Source of the DNA: Mediannikoviicoccus sp037890055
Lineage (GTDB): Bacteria > Bacillota > Clostridia > Tissierellales > Peptoniphilaceae
DNA: 34,871 bases
NCBI GenBank assembly: GCA_037890055.1
Contig: JBBKBD010000021.1
Reading direction: 5' to 3' (one strand)
The notes under the pieces were generated by a model. It ran no database searches. It saw only the letters and a program-made list of their open reading frames with translations, and was not told the origin of the DNA. Shown piece after piece: positions 7,554-14,585 of the stretch. The position numbers and the translations under genes were made by a program. Numbering within the stretch: position 1 is the stretch's first letter; each line of letters starts with the position of its first letter.

Positions 7554-8737
7554 TAATATATATTTAGTAGACTCTTAGTTCTTAGACCAATATCTCTGCC
7601 AAGTCTTTTTAATCTAACTGAAAAACTGGCTTTGTTGTAATCTTGTCTAACAACTAGGTCAACATCATATACTTTACCATTATTGCCTTTAATATTCAAT
7701 ACCCCGACTTTGTCTCCCGCTTTGAAAGGTCCGCTTTCTGTCACTTGATATTTCTGTCCTACGATGAAGTTGTTATTCTTGTCGTAAACAGCTTTTTGGT
7801 CGGTTTCTGGATAGATATCTATATATCCTTTGTCAATTGAGTTTACATATATCTTTTGATAAACTTTGTCATTGTCTATAATTGGTCCGTTAACGTAGTT
7901 TCTTGTAATATAGTCTACGATTTCTCCAACTATTTTCTGTCTGTCCTGTGGACTTCCTGCACCCATTATAACTGCTAAAAATCTTTCATTCTTTAATGTT
8001 TCATTTTTTAATGGTCTAAATGTTGAAATAACACAGTATTTTGCAAGGTCTGTGGTTCCAGTTTTAAGTCCGTCCACTCCTGGTTCTATTCCAACTAGTG
8101 GAATGGTTGTCGGTTTATCTATTTTATATTTGCTATTTACATATCTTGTCATTGAAGAAAGTTCAATGATTTCTGGATAGGTGTCGAGAACGTATTTTGC
8201 CATTTTATAAACATCTCTTACTGTCATTGAGTTTTCTGTATTTCCTTCTGGAAGTCCCGTTGAGTTTATAAAATGTGCTTTTTCAAGTCCAATCTCTTTT
8301 GCTTTTTCGTTCATAAGATTTACAAAACTCTTTTCGTCTCCTGAAACTTTAACTGCCAATGTATATGCAGCGTCATTTCCTGAAACTACTATAAGTCCTT
8401 CTAGTAAATCATTTACCGTTACTTCCATGTCTGGTTGTAAATGCATTGAAGACCCTGGCACTTGTGCCATATCCTTTGTGATTTTAACAACGTCGGATAC
8501 CTTTAGTTCTCCTGTGGATATTTTTTCCTTTACTATAATATATGTCATAAGCTTTGTGATACTTGCAATGTACACTTCTTCGTCCATTTTGTTTCCACTT
8601 ATAAAGCTATCTGTGTCGTAGTCCAAAATCATATATCCCTTGGTTCTTGGACCAAAGTGAAGTGGAGACTGCGCAAATGAAACTTGTGGAACAAGTAACA
8701 TAAAAGCCAAGACTAATGATAAAATCCTCTTTTTCAT
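7553..8737 (-). CDS. dacA: D-alanyl-D-alanine carboxypeptidase (PBP5/DacF type)
   Basis: A 394-residue serine-type penicillin-binding protein of family S11, which removes the terminal D-Ala from peptidoglycan pentapeptides outside the membrane. The signal peptide spans 1-22 (cleavage near SFA-QS). All three catalytic motifs are present: SITK at 59-62, SGN at 119-121 and KTG at 225-227. A C-terminal beta-rich domain (about 280-375) follows, and the end (SLLNIY) is short for a membrane anchor helix. The start at 8737 is chosen because GGGAGGAAAT precedes it; a TTG four codons upstream overlaps that site. The TAG stop overlaps the tRNA-Arg gene by one base. The symbol could equally be dacF. Confidence 0.93.
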   Translation of the reverse strand: MKKRILSLVLAFMLLVPQVSFAQSPLHFGPRTKGYMILDYDTDSFISGNKMDEEVYIASITKLMTYIIVKEKISTGELKVSDVVKITKDMAQVPGSSMHLQPDMEVTVNDLLEGLIVVSGNDAAYTLAVKVSGDEKSFVNLMNEKAKEIGLEKAHFINSTGLPEGNTENSMTVRDVYKMAKYVLDTYPEIIELSSMTRYVNSKYKIDKPTTIPLVGIEPGVDGLKTGTTDLAKYCVISTFRPLKNETLKNERFLAVIMGAGSPQDRQKIVGEIVDYITRNYVNGPIIDNDKVYQKIYVNSIDKGYIDIYPETDQKAVYDKNNNFIVGQKYQVTESGPFKAGDKVGVLNIKGNNGKVYDVDLVVRQDYNKASFSVRLKRLGRDIGLRTKSLLNIY

Positions 8738-8761
8738 ATTTCCTCCCAATTACAATATATT

Positions 8762-8790
8762 ATATTATATCACAAAGGAGGTCTTTGCAA
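8762..8790 (-). promoter_or_regulatory. promoter of dacA (and tRNA-Arg)
   Basis: TTGCAA (8785-8790), 17 bp, TAATAT (8762-8767) on the minus strand. An overlapping TATAAT lies at 8764-8769 with 15-bp spacing. It lies directly after the serS terminator and 25-30 bases ahead of the start codon. Confidence 0.6.
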
Positions 8791-8792
8791 AG

Positions 8793-8820
8793 AAAATAGC
8801 CCTTATATAAGGACTATTTT
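8793..8820 (-). terminator. terminator of serS
   Basis: AAAATAG-c-CCTTATATAAGG-a-CTATTTT forms a long stem with one mismatch and a T run on the minus strand, just past the serS stop codon. Confidence 0.8.
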
Positions 8821-8824
8821 ATGA

Positions 8825-10096
8825 TTATTTTTCTATTTTTTTAAAGTTTCCCATGTATGGAACTAGTGCATCTGGAATTGTAACTGAGCCGTCTTCATTT
8901 TGATAGTTTTCTAATATGGCTGCGAAAGTTCTTCCAATGGCAAGGCCTGATCCATTAAGGGTGTGAAGGTATTGAACCTTTTTGTTTTCATCTCTATATT
9001 TTATATTGGCACGTCTTGCTTGGAAGTCTAAGAAGTTTGAGCATGAAGAAATTTCTACAAATCTTCCATAGCTTGGCATCCACACTTCCACATCATAGGT
9101 CATGGTTGAACTAAATCCTAAGTCACCACTACATAGTTTTACAACTCTATATGGAATTTTTAAAAGTCTTAATACTTCTTCAGCGTTGTCAGTTAATTTT
9201 TCAAGTTCATCAAAAGAGTTTTCTGGTTTTACAAACTTAACCATCTCAACCTTGTCAAATTGGTGGTTACGAATAAGACCTCTAGTGTCCCTTCCTGCAG
9301 ATCCCGCTTCTGCTCTGAAACAAGGAGTGTATGCAGTGTAGTAAATTGGTAACTCATCTCCGTCTACAATCTCGTCGGCAAGTAAATTTGTTACTGGAAC
9401 CTCTGCAGTTGGAGCTAGATACATATCCTTTTGAGGTACATAGAACATGTCCTCTTCAAACTTAGGAAGTTGACCAGTTCCAAACATTGACTTTCTATTT
9501 ATAAGCGCAGGAACCCATACTTCTTTGTAGCCATGTTTTTCAACATGAAGGTCGATCATAAAGTTTAATAGTGCCCTTTCAAGCCTTGCACCCATTCCCT
9601 TAAATACAGAAAATCTACTACCAGATATCTTTGAGCCCGCTTCAAAATCTAAAATACCTAAATCAGTACCAATATCCCAGTGAGCCTTAGGTTCAAAGTC
9701 GAATTTAGTAGGTTCACCCCAAGTTTTTATCTCTTCATTTTCACTGTCATCCTCACCAACAGGAACAGACTTGTCAGGAGTATTTGGAATTGAAAGAAGA
9801 AGCTCTTTTATTTTTTCATCAAGATCATTAACAACTTCGTCCATTTCCTTAATTTCATTTGAAAGCTCTTTCATTTGAGCAAAGATTTCAGTGGTGTCCT
9901 TGCCTTCCTTTTTCATCATAGGCACTTGCTTTGAGATACGGTTTTGTTCCGCCTTCTTGCTTTCAACATCAGCTATGATTTCCCTTCTCTTTTCATCAAG
10001 AAGAATTACCTTTTCAATTGGAAAGTCTCCCCTTCTTGTAGAAAGTGCCTTAACAACTTCCTCTTTGTTGTTTCTAATCCTCTTAATATCTAACAT
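8825..10096 (-). CDS. serS: seryl-tRNA synthetase
   Basis: A 423-residue class II synthetase that charges tRNA-Ser with serine in the cytoplasm. The N-terminal coiled-coil arm (about 30-105, Lys/Glu-rich heptads) binds the long variable arm of tRNA-Ser. Class II motifs are visible: motif 2 in the FRAEAGSAGRDTRGLIRNHQF stretch near residues 258-278 with its TxE loop (APTAEVPVTN), and motif 3 in NGSGLAIGRTFAAILENYQ near residues 380-398. Length is typical. GAGGAGG precedes the ATG. The gene stands alone under a T-box leader and has its own terminator. Confidence 0.97.
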   Translation of the reverse strand: MLDIKRIRNNKEEVVKALSTRRGDFPIEKVILLDEKRREIIADVESKKAEQNRISKQVPMMKKEGKDTTEIFAQMKELSNEIKEMDEVVNDLDEKIKELLLSIPNTPDKSVPVGEDDSENEEIKTWGEPTKFDFEPKAHWDIGTDLGILDFEAGSKISGSRFSVFKGMGARLERALLNFMIDLHVEKHGYKEVWVPALINRKSMFGTGQLPKFEEDMFYVPQKDMYLAPTAEVPVTNLLADEIVDGDELPIYYTAYTPCFRAEAGSAGRDTRGLIRNHQFDKVEMVKFVKPENSFDELEKLTDNAEEVLRLLKIPYRVVKLCSGDLGFSSTMTYDVEVWMPSYGRFVEISSCSNFLDFQARRANIKYRDENKKVQYLHTLNGSGLAIGRTFAAILENYQNEDGSVTIPDALVPYMGNFKKIEK

Positions 10097-10146
10097 AATT
10101 CCTCCTCAAATAAGCTATTTTTTAAAAATTTCTAATATTTTGGAAT

Positions 10147-10178
10147 AAAAAAATCCCGCTCCACAAAGGGACGAGATT
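10147..10178 (-). terminator. T-box intrinsic terminator
   Basis: On the minus strand AATCTCGTCC pairs with GGAGCGGGATT, followed by seven T. It competes with the antiterminator formed with the T-box sequence next to it. Confidence 0.85.
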
Positions 10179-10330
10179 ACCCGCGTTGCCACCCTAATTA
10201 CAAAAATGTCACTTAATTTGGCCTGACTCCAAGACGGATTCAATAGTTCAGCATATGACCTTGCACCATCCGGTCACTCTCTAAAAAGCATTCCTACCTA
10301 CTACTTCTTTTCAACATCAATATTAATTTA
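10147..10330 (-). promoter_or_regulatory. T-box riboswitch leader of serS (tRNA-Ser sensing)
   Basis: The leader contains the nearly invariant T-box AGGGTGGCAACGCGGG on the minus strand (10195-10180), followed by an intrinsic terminator. Stem I lies upstream (about 10210-10325) and includes AGAGAG and GGATGGTGCAAGGTC, as expected for the apical part. A TCC triplet at 10238-10236 in the 3' side of stem I is the best candidate specifier codon and matches serine. In this class uncharged tRNA pairs with the specifier and, through its CCA end, with the antiterminator, allowing transcription of serS. The specifier position is inferred; the T-box itself is clear. Confidence 0.93.
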
Positions 10331-10334
10331 CTTT

Positions 10335-10363
10335 AGTATATCATAGCCGTGAAGAAGAAGCAA
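10335..10363 (-). promoter_or_regulatory. promoter of the serS T-box transcript
   Basis: TTGCTT (10358-10363), 17 bp, TATACT (10335-10340) with an extended TGA before the -10 on the minus strand. The predicted start falls at the 5' end of the T-box leader. Confidence 0.75.
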
Positions 10364-10380
10364 GGAAATATCTTTCCTTG
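10361..10380. repeat. palindrome CAAGGAAA-tatc-TTTCCTTG
   Basis: A perfect 8-bp inverted repeat that overlaps the -35 side of the serS promoter and is followed on the plus strand by a T-rich run. It could be part of the adjacent repeat block, an operator or a hairpin; its role is unknown. Confidence 0.4.
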
Positions 10381-10409
10381 CTATCTTTCTTTTTGTTTTA
10401 TTTTATTTT

Positions 10410-10610
10410 TTAGGGTTACACCCTACGACCCTTTTTATTTCTAGTATATTCTTTCTCTCCTTGAAATCCCCTCTTTCTTACCTTCCAAACGACTCGGGGC
10501 CAGCCCCGAGACCCCGGTAGGAATATGGAAGAAAATCTTTTGGATTTTCTTCTATTTAATAATTATGTTTTCTAAAATTTCTCACACCTAGCTTCTCACT
10601 TCTATTTTTA
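10410..10610. repeat. composite repeat, inverted copy of 7041-7286
   Basis: Segments that match the reverse complement of 7041-7286 in the same order: TAGGG..CCCTACGACC, TTTTTATTT, TCCTTGAAATCCCC, TTCTTACCTTCCAAACGA, GAAGAAAATCTT..GGATTTTCTTCT, TTTTCTAAAATTTCTCACA and CTTCTCACTTCTA. The variable centre here is CTCGGGG-cca-CCCCGAG, while the other copy has CAGGACtggccGTCCTG. The first 65 bases of the window carry a third version. It lies between two genes and contains no open frame of its own. Confidence 0.8.
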
Positions 10611-11603
10611 CAAATCAAAGTCAACTTCAAAGCCCTGTTCTCTAATTCCTCTAATAAATTCTTCTTTATCTATAGTACCATTTTTAATGGCTTCTCTTAT
10701 TCCCGGGCCTACGGCGATAGTAGGCGGATTATTAGGATCAATCTTAGCGCTTAGCTCTGATGGCTTCCATCCTTTTTGACACCACATACGAGTATTGTTG
10801 TTACACTTTTGAAAAAGTTCTGTAAGTCTTTCAAATTGCTTTACAGTCAATTCAACTCCCACTTCAGAAAGTTCCTCTGTAATATGTTCAAATATTTTTA
10901 ATGCATTAAAATGACCTAGGTTTAATTCATAATTTATTTTTTTCATAATCTTTTCCGCTTCTGTTCCTGAATATTTTTGGCGTAAGAACTCCTTTTCACT
11001 TTCTCTTTTTACATAATCTATTTCAAAGCGTTCATGTAAATTTAAAAACGAGAACTTGCTAAGTCTTTTTCCTTTATTTTTATTTGGAATCTCCTCTTTA
11101 TATTCAATCACTATTGTTTTAGCAGTGGATTTTAAATTTGAAATAAAATTATATAGATTAATTTCTTCCTGAGTCTTTTTAGGATTTGCATATGAAAGAA
11201 AATCTTCCGGCATTGCAAATGGCCTGTTGTCAATTTGTTCAAGAAGTATATATATTGATGCATGCTTTCCATATCCACGACCTACAAGCTTTTCTGACAC
11301 TATAAACATATTAAGATCTTCATCAACTTCATCGATGAATAGCTCACAAAATTTGTATACATAATATGGTTTAACTTCTCTTCTTGCTATCTTTGCAAAT
11401 TCTACTATATCTTTTCTACGAAGATTTGGCTTATCTTTTAAAGCCTTAAACACTTCCCACGCATGTCTAAGTTCAATTATGCCATAGAGATTTGCACAGG
11501 CTGAGAAAAATTCATTTAAAAAGTATTGAGATTCTTCTGATAATCCAGATTGTTTATACAGTCTTTCTATTGTCTTTTCTGATAAGGGCTTAGGGTATGA
11601 CAT
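10608..11603 (-). CDS. conserved protein of unknown function
   Basis: A 331-residue soluble, mostly helical, charged protein with no signal peptide or membrane segment. The N-terminal half (about 1-130) contains ANLYGIIELRHAWEVF and a run of Lys/Glu helices. The C-terminal part has a distinctive NNTRMWCQKGWKPSEL segment (about residues 267-282), followed by a Pro-rich linker (NPPTIAVGPGIRE). I have seen this NNTR.W..G..P.EL pattern in uncharacterised Clostridia proteins, so it is a family trait rather than a local oddity; no function is known to me. It is preceded by an extended -10 (TGGTATAAT) and AAGGAAG. It is monocistronic, between recR and the repeat block. Confidence 0.75.
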   Translation of the reverse strand: MSYPKPLSEKTIERLYKQSGLSEESQYFLNEFFSACANLYGIIELRHAWEVFKALKDKPNLRRKDIVEFAKIARREVKPYYVYKFCELFIDEVDEDLNMFIVSEKLVGRGYGKHASIYILLEQIDNRPFAMPEDFLSYANPKKTQEEINLYNFISNLKSTAKTIVIEYKEEIPNKNKGKRLSKFSFLNLHERFEIDYVKRESEKEFLRQKYSGTEAEKIMKKINYELNLGHFNALKIFEHITEELSEVGVELTVKQFERLTELFQKCNNNTRMWCQKGWKPSELSAKIDPNNPPTIAVGPGIREAIKNGTIDKEEFIRGIREQGFEVDFDL

Positions 11604-11652
11604 TTTTTCTTCCTTTCTCTATATAAGTTTTAGAATTGTTCTAATTTAATTT

Positions 11653-11661
11653 ATTATACCA
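11653..11661 (-). promoter_or_regulatory. extended -10 promoter for the 10608-11603 gene
   Basis: TGGTATAAT on the minus strand (TATAAT at 11653-11658), about 50 bases before the start codon. No good -35 box is seen, which is usual for extended -10 promoters. Confidence 0.55.
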
Positions 11662-11842
11662 TCAGTAAAAATCAATTACATTGTTTTGCATATATTTGTC
11701 AATATAAAACAAATTGAAATTCATACAATAGTTGATTTAAATTACAAAATAAACGATAAACGTTTAAAGTTGCTTTTTAGAAATTTTTTGCTCTGAATGT
11801 GTCGCGAGGAAGTTTCATTTCTAAAGAAAAAACTATAATAAA

Positions 11843-11870
11843 AAAGAAGAGGGACTATATCTCTCTTCTA
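11843..11870 (-). terminator. terminator of the dnaX-ybaB-recR operon
   Basis: AGAAGAG (11845-11851) pairs with CTCTTCT (11863-11869) and is followed by six T on the minus strand. The stem-loop spans the recR stop codon, so the last codons of recR are part of the hairpin. Confidence 0.8.
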
Positions 11871-12454
11871 TCTTCAATCGCTCTAAATATTGACATTTCA
11901 TCAAAGTAGTCCAGGCTCACTCCTATTGGTATACCCTGGGCAATTTTTGTAACTTTTACGCCATATGGTTTTAGTATTTCTGAAATAAGTCCCGATGTAA
12001 ATTCTCCATCTGTTGTTGAGGACAGTGAAAGGATAACTTCTTTTACCTCTCCAGTCTTTACTCTTTCAACTAGTGAGTCTATATTTAATTTCTCCGGACC
12101 AATTTCATTTCTCGGTGACAACAGTCCACCTATTACATGGTACAGCCCTCTGTACTCCCTAGCTTTTTCAAGGGAGATTATATTGGAGCTGTCTTCCACA
12201 ACTATAATCGTCGTTCTGTCTCTACTGTCATCACTACAGATGTCACAAAGGTCGTCATCTGTAATATTTCCACAAACCTTACATGGCTTTATATTTTCTT
12301 TTACATTTACTAAGGTCTTGGCAAGGTCTAAGACCTCCTCCTTGTCCATTTCAACTATTTTAAAGGCCAGTCTTCTTGCTGATTTTCTACCTATTGTTGG
12401 AAGGGATGACAGTTTTAGTATCAACTCTTCCATATCTCTTGGATATAGTGCCAT
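11855..12454 (-). CDS. recR: recombination mediator protein RecR
   Basis: A 199-residue RecR, which with RecO/RecF loads RecA onto gapped DNA during repair. Seen: the helix-hairpin-helix region (LSSLPTIGRKSARRLAFKI, about 15-33), a four-Cys zinc finger (Cys58, 61, 70, 73) and a Toprim domain starting at TTIIVVEDS (about residue 81), with the EFTSGLISEILKP stretch later. Length matches the family. It follows ybaB by 8 bases, in the dnaX-ybaB-recR order common in bacteria. Confidence 0.97.
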   Translation of the reverse strand: MALYPRDMEELILKLSSLPTIGRKSARRLAFKIVEMDKEEVLDLAKTLVNVKENIKPCKVCGNITDDDLCDICSDDSRDRTTIIVVEDSSNIISLEKAREYRGLYHVIGGLLSPRNEIGPEKLNIDSLVERVKTGEVKEVILSLSSTTDGEFTSGLISEILKPYGVKVTKIAQGIPIGVSLDYFDEMSIFRAIEDRREI

Positions 12455-12462
12455 TTAATCAC

Positions 12463-12807
12463 CTAAAATAATCCCGGAATATTTAAACCTCCGGTAAATT
12501 TACCCATGGATTCTTCTGTTGCATTATTAACTTGGTTTAGCACGTCATTAACTGCAACCATTAATAAATCTTGTAACATTTCCACATCGTCAGGATCTAC
12601 AACTTCTTTATCTATGTTTACAGATACAACTTCTCTCTTTCCATTCATGGTAACTTCTACGCTTCCACCACCTGCAGATGCAGTAAACTCAGTTTGTTCA
12701 ACCTTTTCTTGAGCCTCTTCCATATCCTTTTGCATCTTTTGCATTTGCTTCATCATATTGTTCATGTTTGGCATTCCGCCTCTTGGGAATCCACCTCTTT
12801 TTGCCAT
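12463..12807 (-). CDS. ybaB: YbaB/EbfC family nucleoid-associated protein
   Basis: A 114-residue small DNA-binding protein of the YbaB/EbfC family. A Gly-rich, Met-rich N-terminus (GGMPNMNNMMKQMQKMQ) and a heptad helix are followed by the conserved FTASAGGGSVEVTMNGK strand region and a C-terminal helix (VNDVLNQVNNATEESMGKFTGG). It sits 10 bases after dnaX and 8 before recR, which strongly supports the call. It may link recombination or replication to nucleoid structure; its exact role is unsettled in the family. Confidence 0.95.
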   Translation of the reverse strand: MAKRGGFPRGGMPNMNNMMKQMQKMQKDMEEAQEKVEQTEFTASAGGGSVEVTMNGKREVVSVNIDKEVVDPDDVEMLQDLLMVAVNDVLNQVNNATEESMGKFTGGLNIPGLF

Positions 12808-12817
12808 AATAATCCTC

Positions 12818-14506
12818 CTATATAAAATCTATATTTTCTTTTCCAAAGACATTTTTAAGCGTCTCTATATTTTCTTCTCTTCTTTTCTTTGCCAGGTCTT
12901 CGTAGTCCTCTTCAAGGCCAATAAATAGTTCATAGTCTTCGCCTAGGGTCTTCTTTATCGCATTTTCAACCTTTTCCCTATTATTTATTATCATGCCCAT
13001 TCTGGTGTCTTTGTTTCTAAACAATATGGAAACTCTCTTGCCGTCAATAAATTTATGGGTTGCTGAGTCCACAAAGCCTGCAAGCATTTTGCCAGGGATA
13101 TTTTCTAAAAGTTCATCCCAGTTTTCAATTTCTCTATATTTTTTGTAAAGTTCTTGTTTTGGTTCTTCCAAACCTCTAGAACTATCTATATTTTCTAATT
13201 CTTTAGCAGCTTCGTCAAAAGTTTCCTGTGGTTCTGGTTCTGTTTCTGGTTCTACTTCTGCTTCAGTTTCTAAAGTATCTTTTTGAACTGTTAATTTTAC
13301 ATCTTCAACAGGCTCCACACTAGAACTTTTGCTAACATATACTGGCCTATCTTTAAGTTGTTCTAACTTTTTCTCAAGGCTTTCCACTCTCTCCATTAAG
13401 AACTTTATCTTTGATGAGTCCTCCTTTGGTTCGTAGTAGTCAATAAGCCTTCCTATAAGGATTTCTCCAAGTATGTTTGGGTTTTGAGTGTTTTTTAATT
13501 TAACCTCATAGTCCAAAAGTATATTTAAAGATTCTACAATCCTATTTGTTGAAATCAGTTCGCTTTGATTTTTCAAAAGCTTCTTCGACTCAACCGTCTC
13601 TTCCACAAAGTCATCTAGACCTTCTTTTATATAAAGTAGGTTTCTAAATTGGTTTTGTATATCTTTAAAAACTCCCGCAATTACCTTGTCCTTGGTTATT
13701 TCTCGGTAAAGTTTCAAACTCTTCTTGTAGTCATTTTCAATTATCTTTTCCACTAGATAAAAAATCTTTCTTCTATCTGCAAGGCCTAGGTCCACTACGA
13801 GGTCGTCTATGGTAATCTCTTTTTTCCCTAAGGATAAAACCTGATCCAAGTTCGAAAGGGCGTCTCTCATGGCGCCGTCCGCTTCATTTGCCAGCTCTAC
13901 CAGTGACTCCTCGTCTATTTTAACACCAAGGTCATTTGTAATCTTCTTTATATTTTCAATAATATACTTTGAATCCATTCTGTTGAACTCAAATCGTTGA
14001 CAACGGGATAGAATTGTTTGAGGAATTTTTTCAATCTCTGTAGTTGCAAGGATAAACACAAGATGTTTCGGTGGCTCCTCCATAATCTTTAAAAGAGCGT
14101 TAAAGCCTTCGTTTGTAATCATGTGGGCCTCGTCTATAATATATACCTTGTACTTAAGATTTGCCGGCGGAAAGATTACCTTGTCTCGAAGGTTTCTAAT
14201 ATCTTCAATACGTCTATTTGACGCCGCGTCCATTTCAACTATGTCAAAACTCTCTTCACTTAAAATCATCTTGCAGTTTTCACATTCATTGCATGGTGAT
14301 CCATTCTGTGGGTTAAGGCAGTTTACCGCCCTTGCCAAAATTTTTGCACAGCTTGTCTTTCCCGTTCCCCTTGTGCCGGAGAAGATATATGCATGGGATA
14401 TTAAATTGTTCTTAACTTGATTTTTCAAAACCTCCGTAACCTGTTCCTGTCCCAGAACTTCGTCAAAGGTCTTTGGTCTATACTCTCTATAAATCGCCTT
14501 TCTCAT
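12818..14506 (-). CDS. dnaX: DNA polymerase III subunit gamma/tau
   Basis: A 562-residue clamp-loader ATPase that loads the sliding clamp during replication. Seen: Walker A GTRGTGKTS at 44-52, four zinc-binding Cys (63, 72, 75, 78), Walker B ending in DEAH at 125-128, the SRC motif (LSRCQRFEF, about 165), the domain III helices (about 240-370), a Glu-rich linker with repeated EPE (about 390-430) and a tau-like C-terminal domain. The start at 14506 (MRKAIY) has GGAGGGA before it; an upstream in-frame extension overlaps the -10 box. No A-rich slippery heptamer in the right frame was found, so I see no sign of a frameshifted gamma form. Confidence 0.96.
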   Translation of the reverse strand: MRKAIYREYRPKTFDEVLGQEQVTEVLKNQVKNNLISHAYIFSGTRGTGKTSCAKILARAVNCLNPQNGSPCNECENCKMILSEESFDIVEMDAASNRRIEDIRNLRDKVIFPPANLKYKVYIIDEAHMITNEGFNALLKIMEEPPKHLVFILATTEIEKIPQTILSRCQRFEFNRMDSKYIIENIKKITNDLGVKIDEESLVELANEADGAMRDALSNLDQVLSLGKKEITIDDLVVDLGLADRRKIFYLVEKIIENDYKKSLKLYREITKDKVIAGVFKDIQNQFRNLLYIKEGLDDFVEETVESKKLLKNQSELISTNRIVESLNILLDYEVKLKNTQNPNILGEILIGRLIDYYEPKEDSSKIKFLMERVESLEKKLEQLKDRPVYVSKSSSVEPVEDVKLTVQKDTLETEAEVEPETEPEPQETFDEAAKELENIDSSRGLEEPKQELYKKYREIENWDELLENIPGKMLAGFVDSATHKFIDGKRVSILFRNKDTRMGMIINNREKVENAIKKTLGEDYELFIGLEEDYEDLAKKRREENIETLKNVFGKENIDFI

Positions 14507-14526
14507 ATTCCCTCCACATAGATACA

Positions 14527-14535
14527 ATTATATCA
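14527..14535 (-). promoter_or_regulatory. extended -10 promoter of dnaX-ybaB-recR
   Basis: TGATATAAT on the minus strand (TATAAT at 14527-14532), 20 bases before the dnaX start codon. The -35 region is weak. Confidence 0.55.
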
Positions 14536-14559
14536 TATGAGGGCAAATAAATAATTCAA

Positions 14560-14585
14560 ATAAAAAAAGGGATTGCTCCCTTATT
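14560..14585 (-). terminator. terminator of the 14581-16191 gene
   Basis: On the minus strand AAGGGA-gcaa-TCCCTT is followed by a T run. The left arm contains the last bases of the stop codon of the upstream gene. Confidence 0.75.

Noticed and set aside
7066..7556. Short open frames in the middle repeat block, one crossing the tRNA
   Set aside because: Made of repeat modules and tRNA sequence; no protein-like composition.
13330..13400. Programmed frameshift in dnaX giving a short gamma form
   Set aside because: The only A-rich run near the linker (GAGAAAAAG) is not a full slippery heptamer in the right frame, and there is no stop close behind in the -1 frame that I could confirm.
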